Of a stretch of DNA of 40,961 bases, positions 7,125-15,858 are shown piece after piece. The first letter of the stretch is position 1. Each line of letters starts with the position of its first letter. The DNA is from an uncultured Roseburia sp. (GTDB taxonomy: Bacteria; Bacillota; Clostridia; Lachnospirales; Lachnospiraceae). Both the position numbers and the translations under genes were made by a program. Below the pieces are notes generated by a model. The model worked only from the letters and a program-made list of their open reading frames with translations. It did not search any database and was not told where the DNA came from. The stretch lies in contig CAJTYI010000015.1 of assembly GCA_910584215.1 (NCBI GenBank), positions 1 to 40,961 of the forward strand, given 5' to 3'.

Positions 7125-9548
7125 ATGAAACCATTGTCACCTAAAATACAAAATTACGATACACAGACAGGCGTTGGAAACGATCCGGTATTTATGTGGA
7201 AATACAGCGGTGAAAGACACCGTCAGACTGCATATAAAATCAATCTATACCACAATGGCGCCGAGGTCTATTCGACCGGCAAGGTATTGTCGGTCGAGCA
7301 GAACAATATCGCTTTATCTGTTGATTTAGAGGAGCAGACGACATACAGCTTTGACGTTTCGGTATGGGACGAAAACGATTTTTGTGAGAAATCAAAGACG
7401 GCGTATTTTATTACCGGCGTGAAAAATTGGCGTGGTAAATGGATTGGAAACAATACCGCAAAGCCATTTATCGCACGAAAGATTTTTCCTGTGCAACATA
7501 CGGGTGGGGCCGTGTTGTCCGTATGTGTGCCTGGACAGTTTGAGGTTAAGATCAACGGCAGAAACATAAGCCCGTATGCGTATGAGGGCAGTCAGACCGA
7601 TTTTCATAAGCATATTCATTATTCTACTTATGATGTGGCAGACTTTATCCGCGTGGGTGAAAATGAGCTTACGGTTGAGGTGGCAAACGGCTGGTACATT
7701 GGCGATGACGATAACGGCAAACGTTATTTTTATACAATGGATAAGGGCTACGAGCCTTATGGCGACTGTCTCTTGCTGCTGGTACAGCTTAAAATGGATG
7801 ACGGCTATATCGTGACAGACCAGTCGTGGGAGGTAAGCCGAAGTAAAACGGTATTTGCCGATATTTACGGCAGTGAGGATATTGACAACACGGTTGCATA
7901 CGAGTGGAGCGGTGCGAAAACGGCTGCCCCGCCGCGGGGTGAGCTGATTGCCCTCGACTATCCGCCCGTCATCCGCAAGTACTGTTACGAACCGAAATCG
8001 GTAGACAGAGAGCGAATGATTTTTGATTTTGGGCAGAATATGTCCTCGCAATTTTATATTAAGATCAAAGGCAGGCGCGGTCAGCGCGTCAAACTGATAC
8101 CTGCGGAAAAGCTTTCGGCAGACGGCAATATTCGCAAGACGGTCAATACCTATTCCATACTGACACTCAGTGGAGACGAGGACACGTTTGAGCAGAGGTT
8201 TTCCGTAAACGGCGCGCGTTGGTATAAACTGGAAGGGGCGAAGTTTGAGCAGATACTCGAATTTAAGTCGTACTTTACCACTTCGTCGGCGCAAGACTGC
8301 GGATATTTTCACTGTTCGGACGAACGGCTGAATAAAATATATGACATGATAAGAAAGGCCATTGAGAGCAATATCAATCACTCACACACGGACTGCCCGA
8401 CGATCGAAAAGCTCGGCTGGCTTGAGCCGAATCATTTAATGGCACGCGCGATCATGTATAATAAGGATGTGAATACGCTTTGGTCGAAAATTGCCATGGA
8501 TATACGCGACGCGCAGTACGCAGAACAGGAGTCTGATCTTGACATCGGCGCGTTTCCTCACGAATATAAGGGCGGACTTGTGCCGTCCATCGCTCCGAGA
8601 TATGCGAAATTTATTACGGATTGTAAACAGGGCAGTTTTTGGGATATTATCCCTTGGGGCAGCTCGATCATTTTGGCAGCATATGAACAATATCTGTTTT
8701 ACGGGAACAAACGGGTGCTTGCGGATAATTACGAGAGTGCCAAACGATATCTTGCTTACTTGACCAATCAGTATAACGATTATAACCGCCTATATCATCA
8801 CAACGGCAGCGAACGCTTCATTTGCGCAGGACTTGGGGACTGGGGCATTGAGCAGAATAAAGGGCGCGGGCGTGAGAATATCGAGACTGCATTTTACTAT
8901 CACGACCTTATGGTAATGGCGAAGATTTCGGCAATCCTACAAAAAGGCGACGAACAAAAGTTTACCGATCAGGCTGAAAAAGTAAAAGCGCTTTACAATC
9001 AAACACTGCTTGTAAAGAAAAACGGCGTGTATTATAAAGATTATCGGAGCGGTAAGAAAACGCAGTCCAATCAGGCGATACCGCTGTGCTTTGGGCTTGT
9101 ACCGGACGAATATATGAAAGATGTGCAGAATACGCTGATTGGGCTCTGCGAGGGCAGGCACTTAAAATGCGGTGAAATCGGACTGGTATACATTTTGCGT
9201 TCACTGTCGGCAGCGGGCAGAAACGATATCATATATGATATGATTTTAAAGGACACGCACCCCTCCTATCTGCGGTTTGTACAAATGGGAGAAACGACGC
9301 TTCCCGAGTTCTGGCGCGATAATGCGCGCAGCCGCAATCACGATATGATGGGACACATTATGGAGTGGTTCTTTACAGAGGTTGCGGGCATAAAGAGCGG
9401 TGACGGGTTTCAAACTGTGAGCGTAGCGCCAAATTGTACGGAGTTGATAGACAGCTTTACCTGTGTGTACAACAGTATCCGGGGTGAGATTAAAGTCAAA
9501 TACGAGCATGGAAAACTGGACGTGTCCGTGCCGGTCATATGTGGGTAA
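7125..9548 (+). CDS. Alpha-L-rhamnosidase, GH78
   Basis: An 807-residue glycoside hydrolase of family 78, which releases terminal alpha-L-rhamnose from glycans or plant glycosides with inversion. The order is: N-terminal fibronectin-like part (about 1-95), beta-sandwich substrate domains (about 105-380, with RKIFPVQHTGGAVLSVCVPG and the YDVADFIRVGENELTVEVANGW-type segment), then the (alpha/alpha)6 barrel. The barrel carries the signature HTDCPTIEKLGWLEPNH at about 420-436, which contains acidic residues used in catalysis. A C-terminal beta domain closes the protein. No signal peptide is seen, so it acts in the cytoplasm on imported substrates. AAGGAT precedes the ATG. It stands alone, without rhamnose catabolism genes nearby. 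Confidence 0.92.
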   Translation: MKPLSPKIQNYDTQTGVGNDPVFMWKYSGERHRQTAYKINLYHNGAEVYSTGKVLSVEQNNIALSVDLEEQTTYSFDVSVWDENDFCEKSKTAYFITGVKNWRGKWIGNNTAKPFIARKIFPVQHTGGAVLSVCVPGQFEVKINGRNISPYAYEGSQTDFHKHIHYSTYDVADFIRVGENELTVEVANGWYIGDDDNGKRYFYTMDKGYEPYGDCLLLLVQLKMDDGYIVTDQSWEVSRSKTVFADIYGSEDIDNTVAYEWSGAKTAAPPRGELIALDYPPVIRKYCYEPKSVDRERMIFDFGQNMSSQFYIKIKGRRGQRVKLIPAEKLSADGNIRKTVNTYSILTLSGDEDTFEQRFSVNGARWYKLEGAKFEQILEFKSYFTTSSAQDCGYFHCSDERLNKIYDMIRKAIESNINHSHTDCPTIEKLGWLEPNHLMARAIMYNKDVNTLWSKIAMDIRDAQYAEQESDLDIGAFPHEYKGGLVPSIAPRYAKFITDCKQGSFWDIIPWGSSIILAAYEQYLFYGNKRVLADNYESAKRYLAYLTNQYNDYNRLYHHNGSERFICAGLGDWGIEQNKGRGRENIETAFYYHDLMVMAKISAILQKGDEQKFTDQAEKVKALYNQTLLVKKNGVYYKDYRSGKKTQSNQAIPLCFGLVPDEYMKDVQNTLIGLCEGRHLKCGEIGLVYILRSLSAAGRNDIIYDMILKDTHPSYLRFVQMGETTLPEFWRDNARSRNHDMMGHIMEWFFTEVAGIKSGDGFQTVSVAPNCTELIDSFTCVYNSIRGEIKVKYEHGKLDVSVPVICG

Positions 9549-9564
9549 AATCGCGGCAGGCATC

Positions 9565-11433
9565 CTATTGAAAATAAAACACGTCCCCCTTGGGGCGAAA
9601 GGGCAGTCTTCTGCCTCTGGGGACGAGAAAGGCGTGCGCGCGCCGGATGCTCATATGCTCCTCGATAAAACCGTCGGTGATAATGAGAATCGGGCCGTCT
9701 TTCGGAAAATCGGCCGCGCCCACAAGCAGGTCGACGCCCGGCTGTAAGACCGTACCGCCGCGTCCGCGCACCTGCACGCGCCCCGCGATATCTTCAGGCG
9801 CGAGATAGCCGGCATCGTAAGCGGCAGCATCACAGAATACCACGCGGGCATACGGCACCTCTTTGGCGACGGCGTAGCTGGCGACGGCGCCGAGGGCATA
9901 ACCGATTAATTTGGCGTTCATGGAGCCGGAGGTATCAATGACGACGCCGAACGTGCGGCTGTGTGCGGAGAGATCGGCAGTCACATAGCTTGGCCGCGGG
10001 ATGTCCGGGGTGCTGCCCTGGCGGCGGCTTGGCCTGGCATAGGTGCGGCGCTTTTCCAGCGGGGCAAAGTGGCAGTCAAACCAGTTGCCGAGCCGGACAT
10101 CCCACGGAATCGGGGGCATGGCGAGCGCGCGAATCTCTTCGATCAGGCCGGCCGGGATATAGCCGCGGCCAGTCTGGCAGTAGTATTCGAGACCGTTTTG
10201 CAGTGCGCTCCGGTAAAAATCATCGAGGGAGGTCGCAGTGTGGCCAGTTTGGGAACTGCCGCTCCCGGAACCGGACATAATGTCCCCTTTTTGGTAGCCG
10301 CGGAACGTGTCGAGTTTTGACAGCTTCTTCAAATCTTTTACCATCCGGTCATAGAGGTTTTCGGCCGAAATATTCTTAAGCGTCTCGTCGTAGAGCAGAC
10401 CGCGCTCCGGCATCTCGCCGATCCCCATATCGTTAAGCCATCCGTTGATGACGTAATCGCAGACAATATTCCAAAGATAGGGATCGCGCCCCTGGCAGCG
10501 ATCGTGGTGGCAGAGTCCTGCGTGAAGAAATTCGTGTGCGAGCACAAACTTTAATTCCTCGAAAGAAAGCCCGGCGGCGGGATTGACATAGATTTCTGCT
10601 TCGTCCACATTGACGGCAGCGATCGAGATTTCCTCCGCCATACACAGGCGGTAGTCTTCGAGAATCCGAAAGCCGGCGGCGAGTCCGCCTAAAAGCGGAT
10701 AATGATTGATAAACCACTGAGCGGCTTTTTCTGATTGTGTAAATTTGCGGTGTGAGACTGCCTCATGTCCCCCGGCCTCACTTACCACATCAGACACGGA
10801 ATAAGCCAGTGCATAGGCAAAATTAGCCATGTATTCGTTGACCTGATTTCTTTTGCTGTCATAGATTAGAGGGCGTTCCAACCCCTGCATATCCATGACG
10901 GTGTCACAGGCGGTTCCGTAAGATTGATTTTTACCGGAAAACCCGCGTTCCATCAAATATTGATAAATCTTGCGCTCGTCCGTCAGGCTTCCAGGGAACG
11001 AATCGGCGGGATTGGCGCAGGTCGGAGAGCCGAACTTAATGTCGTAAAGAAATTTGCTCACATAGATATCACACGCCATATTCCAAAGAGGCTGGTTGCA
11101 GGAGGTGACCCACTGCCTGCTGCCGTCGGGCAGCTCTTTTTCATAGCCGGGCATCCGCTCGGCATCAAAATGGCCGAACGCGAGATGCAGCTTGCAGTGG
11201 GCGATCGTATAGGCCCACTCCATGGGAGAAAGAAGAGCGTCTTTGTTTAAATAGATGGTCCCGCTGCTGTGCACAAGGGCGGCGGTTTCCCTGCCCATCG
11301 CCTGTTTTCCGCAGACTTGCAAGGTGCCGTTTAATCTGGCGATGAGCGGGTTTTTTCTTTGCAGGGCGATGCCGTGATTGAGACGTTCTTCTCCGGGCGA
11401 GATGCGGTTTGGGGATTTTTTCTTGTTCGCCAT
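9565..11433 (-). CDS. VWA-like/DUF2201 putative metallopeptidase
   Basis: A 622-residue protein of the DUF2201 plus VWA-like type. An intact zinc-peptidase-like motif HEFLHAGLCHH is at 300-310, followed by LWNIVCD (320-326). An earlier copy of the same region, with H79-x3-H83 and LWNMACD (116-122), has Cys in place of the catalytic Glu. The C-terminal VWA-like domain has a full MIDAS: D500-T-S502-G-S504, T561 after GRGG, and D587 in IITDG. A Gly/Ser-rich linker is near 385-396. AGGAGC precedes the ATG. The MoxR-type ATPase gene ends 21 bases upstream, and such pairs are read as a chaperone-like ATPase with its VWA partner. No signal peptide or membrane segment is seen. Substrate unknown. Confidence 0.85.
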   Translation of the reverse strand: MANKKKSPNRISPGEERLNHGIALQRKNPLIARLNGTLQVCGKQAMGRETAALVHSSGTIYLNKDALLSPMEWAYTIAHCKLHLAFGHFDAERMPGYEKELPDGSRQWVTSCNQPLWNMACDIYVSKFLYDIKFGSPTCANPADSFPGSLTDERKIYQYLMERGFSGKNQSYGTACDTVMDMQGLERPLIYDSKRNQVNEYMANFAYALAYSVSDVVSEAGGHEAVSHRKFTQSEKAAQWFINHYPLLGGLAAGFRILEDYRLCMAEEISIAAVNVDEAEIYVNPAAGLSFEELKFVLAHEFLHAGLCHHDRCQGRDPYLWNIVCDYVINGWLNDMGIGEMPERGLLYDETLKNISAENLYDRMVKDLKKLSKLDTFRGYQKGDIMSGSGSGSSQTGHTATSLDDFYRSALQNGLEYYCQTGRGYIPAGLIEEIRALAMPPIPWDVRLGNWFDCHFAPLEKRRTYARPSRRQGSTPDIPRPSYVTADLSAHSRTFGVVIDTSGSMNAKLIGYALGAVASYAVAKEVPYARVVFCDAAAYDAGYLAPEDIAGRVQVRGRGGTVLQPGVDLLVGAADFPKDGPILIITDGFIEEHMSIRRAHAFLVPRGRRLPFRPKGDVFYFQ

Positions 11434-11454
11434 ATGTGCTCCTGTTTTTGCCGG

Positions 11455-12525
11455 TTACCTGTTATTTCCGGTGTTTGCGAGACGGGGGAGATCACGGATT
11501 ACCTCCACGAGGAACCAGTCGGGGAGCATGTCACCCTCCTGCGCGGATACCACCATCTGGGCAATTTCGTGATTGATCTGCGACAGCTCTTTGATGAGCG
11601 CCTTGGCTCTGTGGTCCAGATACTGGGCCTCTTTATTCATTTTCTGTTTGCTTTGGGGCAGCTCATGAATCAGCTTCGCCCGGAACGACTGGGCGGTAAA
11701 GTAGAGAATGTCCCGGTCCTCCGGTTTGGATGGCCATTTTGCCGTCCCCTTTATAATGTCGCTCAGCAGATGCCGGTTGGAAAGCTGCTTGGTGTAGGCG
11801 AGGAACATGCCCGCATGTTGGGGGGAGATGCAGCCGTAGGCCAGCACGCGCAGCACAGATTCAGGCAGTTTGTTATCGCCTGCGCCGTATTCCACCAGGG
11901 CATCGCTTAGCATATGCCAGGAGCGCGGTGTGGAATAAGGCTCTTCGTTTTTGGGCGGCTCGCTGAACAGATGATCGGGCCGCTGTGTGATGTATTCGAT
12001 CACCCACGGGTGCAGGTGGTTTTCGTAGGCCCATGTCAGCCATTGATCGGTGTTGGCTGTCATCTGGACGTGGAACATGCGGTTGATTAATGCCGAGGAC
12101 ATTGTTTTTACGATCGCGCCGTCCTGCGAGCGGTTTCCGGCGCCGATGACGATACTGCCCTCTGGCAGATGGTATTCGCCGACCCGCCGCTCATGGATGA
12201 GGCTGTAAAATGCCTTTTGCACTTCCTGCGAGCAGGCGTTTAATTCATCGAGAAACAGCACATAGGGCTCTTTGCGGGCGATCATTTTGGGAGGAAGAAA
12301 CTCTGAGGTGTCCCCCTTAATCTGGGGGATGCCGATGATATCCTCCGGCGCGAGCTGGCTGCCGAGCAGAGAAATGCAGGGCAGGCCGACTTCGTTGGCG
12401 AACTTTTCCACCAGAGCCGATTTGCCGATGCCCGGCGCGCCCCAGATAAATACCGGGCGCACAGGGGAGATGTTCAATAGTATTTCCAACAGTTCCTGTT
12501 GTGTGACAGAGTAAGCTAAATTCAT
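11455..12525 (-). CDS. MoxR-type AAA+ ATPase
   Basis: A 356-residue AAA+ protein of the MoxR/RavA-like group. Walker A is GAPGIGKS (29-36), Walker B is YVLFLDELN (88-96), sensor 1 lies in GAGNRS (128-133), and a probable arginine finger is R149 in SALINRM. MoxR proteins are cytoplasmic hexameric ATPases that remodel partner proteins, often VWA proteins encoded next to them. The next gene in the operon encodes such a VWA-like protein. GAAGG stands before the ATG at 12525. The C-terminal 100 residues are helical and charged. The partner and client are not known. Confidence 0.9.
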   Translation of the reverse strand: MNLAYSVTQQELLEILLNISPVRPVFIWGAPGIGKSALVEKFANEVGLPCISLLGSQLAPEDIIGIPQIKGDTSEFLPPKMIARKEPYVLFLDELNACSQEVQKAFYSLIHERRVGEYHLPEGSIVIGAGNRSQDGAIVKTMSSALINRMFHVQMTANTDQWLTWAYENHLHPWVIEYITQRPDHLFSEPPKNEEPYSTPRSWHMLSDALVEYGAGDNKLPESVLRVLAYGCISPQHAGMFLAYTKQLSNRHLLSDIIKGTAKWPSKPEDRDILYFTAQSFRAKLIHELPQSKQKMNKEAQYLDHRAKALIKELSQINHEIAQMVVSAQEGDMLPDWFLVEVIRDLPRLANTGNNR

Positions 12526-12680
12526 GGAAGCCTTCTTTCGATTTCGCCAAAGCGTGTTAGTGCAACGAATAGTAATAAACTGACACTTTGGCTTGTCTGA
12601 TTTTTCATCTGCATCGATGTATCAGTTAATTAATATGGGTTGCACCCAAAAAATGCTTTCACATTTTTGTTTTATATTTA

Positions 12681-13544
12681 TCATAACATGTTTGCGTGTA
12701 CCTGTACAGGGCGGCAAAAATGCGCTTTGTCAGGTTCTTTCTGATATATTTTTCGGAACGCGCCCGGCGATTCGCCATAGTATTTTTTAAAAGCTTTGGA
12801 AAAAGCATAGGAATCCGAAAAATGAAGTATCTGTGCAATCTGTGAGACTGTCAGGGCGGGGTCGGACAACAGGGCGGCCGAGTGCTCCATGCGCCTGCGG
12901 ATCATGTACTGTTTGGGGCTGTAACCGGTATGGGCGTGAAAAAACTGAATAAAGTATTTTTCGCTCATGCCCATAAAAGCGGCCAGCTCTCTGACCGGAA
13001 TCTTTTGTTCGACGCGGGCGTCAATCCAGGAGAGCAATTCATTGATTTTCAGCGCCGGGGGCTCGCCGGGTTGATCGTGGAATGCGCGCTGTGTGCCAAA
13101 ATAAGGGAAGAGCGCCGAGAGAAAAGACAAAAATTGCGCGTACATTTGCAGTGGGACGGTGGTAGGACTATGGCAGGAGCGAAAGAACGTCTGGCAGAGT
13201 GAATCTGAGAGTTCACGAAATGGTGCCCCGGAGTAGATGCCCGCGGAATTATGTAGTGTTAGGGGGTCCCTGCCATTGCCGTCATCGTAAGTAAAAAATG
13301 TGACTAAAAAATTACAGCAGTCATCGGCGCTGTAAGCAGTGTAGGTATCGCCCGGATGAAAAAAGAGAATATCACCACTGGACGCCGTCATAATTTTGTG
13401 ATTGATCTCGATGACAAGCGCACCCTGTTCAAGGTTCCAGACGGTGTAATCCATTTTCGTCTTATTCTCGTGCCAGTCTTTGTCGTGACAGCAGTAACGG
13501 CAAAACTTGATCTGTAAAGAAACGCGGGACGGATGAATCGCCAT
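12681..13544 (-). CDS. AraC-family transcriptional regulator
   Basis: A 287-residue regulator. An N-terminal cupin-like sensing domain (about 1-150, with SGDILFFHPGDTYTAYSADD) is followed by a C-terminal AraC DNA-binding domain with two helix-turn-helix units: VRELAAFMGMSEKYFIQFFH and VSQIAQILHFSDSYAFSKAF, then the family's KKYYGESPGAFRK ending. The ATG at 13544 was chosen because AAGGAG lies 9 bases ahead; an in-frame ATG at 13625 lacks a site. It is divergent from the GH2 gene, which it may control in response to a sugar. That link is inferred from arrangement only. Confidence 0.9.
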   Translation of the reverse strand: MAIHPSRVSLQIKFCRYCCHDKDWHENKTKMDYTVWNLEQGALVIEINHKIMTASSGDILFFHPGDTYTAYSADDCCNFLVTFFTYDDGNGRDPLTLHNSAGIYSGAPFRELSDSLCQTFFRSCHSPTTVPLQMYAQFLSFLSALFPYFGTQRAFHDQPGEPPALKINELLSWIDARVEQKIPVRELAAFMGMSEKYFIQFFHAHTGYSPKQYMIRRRMEHSAALLSDPALTVSQIAQILHFSDSYAFSKAFKKYYGESPGAFRKIYQKEPDKAHFCRPVQVHANML

Positions 13545-13596
13545 GTTTTTTGCTCCTTGTAAGGATAATATTGCCGAGTTGCGGCATCCTGTGCAT

Positions 13597-13625
13597 AGCA
13601 TAGCAAAATATGTTGAAAAATACAA
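13597..13625 (-). promoter_or_regulatory. Probable promoter of the araC-type gene
   Basis: Minus strand TTGTAT (13625-13620), 17-base spacer, TATGCT (13602-13597), about 50 bases upstream of the ATG at 13544. Moderate match. Confidence 0.4.
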
Positions 13626-13687
13626 TACTATTGGACATCAAACCGTACTTCCAGACATTGTGGGCGGGTGGCAGAAATTATATGATA

Positions 13688-13714
13688 AAAGAAACGCAGG
13701 AGCGGCGTTTCTTT
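13688..13714. other. Hairpin in the AraC-GH2 divergent spacer
   Basis: AAAGAAACGC, a 7-base loop, GCGTTTCTTT: a perfect 10-bp stem. No gene ends here on either strand, so it is probably part of the GH2 leader or an operator, not a terminator. On the minus strand it runs into GCGTTTCTTTTATC, weakly terminator-like. Confidence 0.5.
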
Positions 13715-13835
13715 ACAAGATGCTTTGCAACTTGCGTATGCGCAGAAGTCAGCGCAGATTTACGATAAAAGGAACAACAAAAGTATTGCTTATTTATAAG
13801 CTGTGTTGCAGGCCCAGAAAGGAATGGTGAAAACT

Positions 13836-15503
13836 ATGATAAGATTATTTGAACAGCACTATGTGCGCAGGCAAAGAGAACTGGACGGAATGTGGCGCTA
13901 TGTCAGGGACGACGGAAAAGCATACACGCTGCCTGTGCCCGGGTGTGTGCAGCAGCACCCTGATCTTTTGACCTACCGCGGGAAAGGGACTTTTTATAAG
14001 AAATTTTATCTCAAAGAAAAGTGCAATGTCCGCCTTGAATTTAAAGGGGTCAGCCACACGGCGGATGTGTGGCTGGACGATGCCTTTGTCGCGCACCATT
14101 ACAATGCCTATACAGGTTTTGACGGCGTGGTGACGGAGGTTTTGCCGGGGGAGCACGAAATCCGTGTCTGTGTCGACAATTCCTTTACGGAGGCTTCGGC
14201 GCTGCATGTGCCAAATGATTATGAGACTTACGGGGGCATCATCCGTCCGGTTGTCATGGAAGAGCTTGGCGACGCCTACATCCGGCAGGTACATGCCGTG
14301 CCCCATAGGGTGGGGGACGGCTGGGAGATGGACATTGAGGTGCGGCTTAAAAACCTTTGTGCGAGGGAGATTTCTCTGTGCGTAAACATTGATTTGGCCG
14401 GCATACAGCCGAGGGAATGTGTGACCTTAAAGGCGCAGGAAGATAAGGCGGTAACGTTCCATGTCAAGTGCGCTCATGTGGAGGAGTGGAATACCGTGAC
14501 GCCAAAGCTATATTTTCTGCGGGCAGAGCTGTTGGCGGACGGGGAGCTGTTGGATGATTACATCGACCGTGTGGGCTTCCGCGAGATCAGTCTGTCGGGC
14601 CAGCGGCTTTTGCTGAACGGCAGGCCCGTATTTTTGAAAGGATTTAACCGGCATGAGGATTACGGAACGATCGGAAATGCGATCCCGTTGCAGATCATGG
14701 CTCAGGATATGGATATGATGCAGGAGTGCGGCGCCAATGCGGTGCGTACCTGCCATTACCCGAATGACGAGCGGTTTCTCGATCTCTGTGATGAGCGCGG
14801 CATGATGGTGTGGGAGGAAAATCATGCGCGCGGCCTTAGCATCGAGCGGATGAATCACCCTCATTTTGACAGGCAGTGCAGGGACTGTATCGATGAGATG
14901 ATCGCACAGCACTATAATCATCCCTCGATTGTGGTGTGGGGAATTTTAAATGAGTGCGACAGCACATGTGAGGAGGGCAGAAGCAAGTACAAGAGCCAGT
15001 ATGAGCGAATCAGGGAGCTTGACGCTTCTAGGCCCACGACTTCCGCCACCTGCAAACATTTTGAAGATATCTGCCTAGACCTGCCCGATATCGTATCATT
15101 TAATATCTACTCGGGCTGGTATCTGGATGTGACCGCAAAAGAGCGCCACGAACAGGAGATGGATTGGATTGCCAGAGCGGGAGGTGCGGGCAAGCCGGTC
15201 ATTGTCAGTGAATTCGGCGCCGCCGCAGTTTACGGTTATCGGGACAGAGGACGATGCAAATGGAGCGAGGAGAGGCAGGCGGATATTATTCGGGAGAATC
15301 TTTTGGTATACCGCGAGGATGAACGGCTGAGCGGCATATTTATCTGGCAGTTTGCCGACTGTAAGGTGACCGAGGAGGAATGGTTCTCCACCCGGGCGAG
15401 ATGCCACAATAACAAAGGCGTGGTGGATGAGTACCGCAGACCCAAAGAGGCATTTGACACGGCAAAAGAGATGTTTCCGACGTTGAGGGGATATGAAATG
15501 TAG
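13836..15503 (+). CDS. Glycoside hydrolase family 2, beta-glucuronidase/beta-galactosidase-like
   Basis: A 555-residue GH2 enzyme with the three usual parts: jelly-roll sugar-binding domain (about 5-165), immunoglobulin-like domain (about 170-265) and TIM barrel (about 270-550). The acid/base Glu is E373 in WGILNECDS and the nucleophile is E459 in IVSEFGA; NAVRTCHYPNDERF is the usual barrel segment. It removes a terminal beta-linked sugar with retention. The length and compact form resemble beta-glucuronidases, but glucuronate specificity is not proven. No signal peptide. The ATG at 13836 follows GGTGA; in-frame ATGs at 13803 and 13824 are alternatives. It is divergent from an AraC regulator. 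Confidence 0.88.
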   Translation: MIRLFEQHYVRRQRELDGMWRYVRDDGKAYTLPVPGCVQQHPDLLTYRGKGTFYKKFYLKEKCNVRLEFKGVSHTADVWLDDAFVAHHYNAYTGFDGVVTEVLPGEHEIRVCVDNSFTEASALHVPNDYETYGGIIRPVVMEELGDAYIRQVHAVPHRVGDGWEMDIEVRLKNLCAREISLCVNIDLAGIQPRECVTLKAQEDKAVTFHVKCAHVEEWNTVTPKLYFLRAELLADGELLDDYIDRVGFREISLSGQRLLLNGRPVFLKGFNRHEDYGTIGNAIPLQIMAQDMDMMQECGANAVRTCHYPNDERFLDLCDERGMMVWEENHARGLSIERMNHPHFDRQCRDCIDEMIAQHYNHPSIVVWGILNECDSTCEEGRSKYKSQYERIRELDASRPTTSATCKHFEDICLDLPDIVSFNIYSGWYLDVTAKERHEQEMDWIARAGGAGKPVIVSEFGAAAVYGYRDRGRCKWSEERQADIIRENLLVYREDERLSGIFIWQFADCKVTEEEWFSTRARCHNNKGVVDEYRRPKEAFDTAKEMFPTLRGYEM

Positions 15504-15544
15504 TCCTCCCACGCCGCATTTTTGCAAATCAAGGCAGCAAAAAA

Positions 15545-15685
15545 ATGGCAAATATTATTACGAATGCCAAATTTCATGTAATTGAGAAAGCAGGACATGA
15601 AATAAATGTGGTTGCTTCTAAAAAATTGGCAGATACAATGAAATTGTTTTATAAAAAGAATAAAATCAACTGGATACTTACATAA
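15545..15685 (+). pseudogene. C-terminal remnant of an alpha/beta hydrolase
   Basis: A 46-residue open frame starting MANIITNAKFHVIEKAGHE and ending KLFYKKNKINWILT. It resembles the last stretch of alpha/beta hydrolases, where the catalytic His lies in a GHEVN-type motif (here GHEIN) followed by a terminal helix (KLADTMKLFYK). The nucleophile and acid parts are absent. The stretch is much richer in A/T than the GH2 and pflB genes on either side and is followed at once by a terminator. I read it as the tail of a lost gene. Expression as a short protein is possible but less likely. Confidence 0.5.
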
Positions 15686-15693
15686 TAAACTAT

Positions 15694-15729
15694 AAAAGGC
15701 TATGCCATTTACGCGGCATAGCCTTTTTA
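15694..15729 (+). terminator. Rho-independent terminator
   Basis: AAAAGGCTATGCC, an 8-base loop, GGCATAGCCTTTTT: a perfect 13-bp stem with a T-run, after the hydrolase remnant and GH2 gene and before pflB. Confidence 0.9.
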
Positions 15730-15763
15730 CTAGCGCTGATGAATGAGAGTACGAAAAAATGTT

Positions 15764-15821
15764 AGGAACCGTGCCGATGGATGACAGATCGCAAAAGACG
15801 TCAGGAACGGTGCGATGGTAT
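15764..15821 (+). repeat. Pair of imperfect direct repeats upstream of pflB
   Basis: AGGAACCGTGCCGATGGAT (15764-15782) and AGGAACGGTGCGATGGTAT (15803-15821), 39 bases apart, about 40 bases before the pflB start. Position and spacing near four helical turns suggest tandem regulator sites. A poor -10-like TATACA overlaps the second copy. Confidence 0.45.
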
Positions 15822-15858
15822 ACAATGCGGGAAGCGTGTCATGACACAGGAGGTAACG

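Noticed and set aside
7392..8381. Minus-strand open frame opposite the GH78 gene (329 codons)
   Set aside because: Antisense to a complete GH78 protein; product is without family features.
13543..13830. Plus-strand frame in the AraC-GH2 spacer
   Set aside because: No ribosome site or family resemblance; it crosses the araC promoter and a hairpin.
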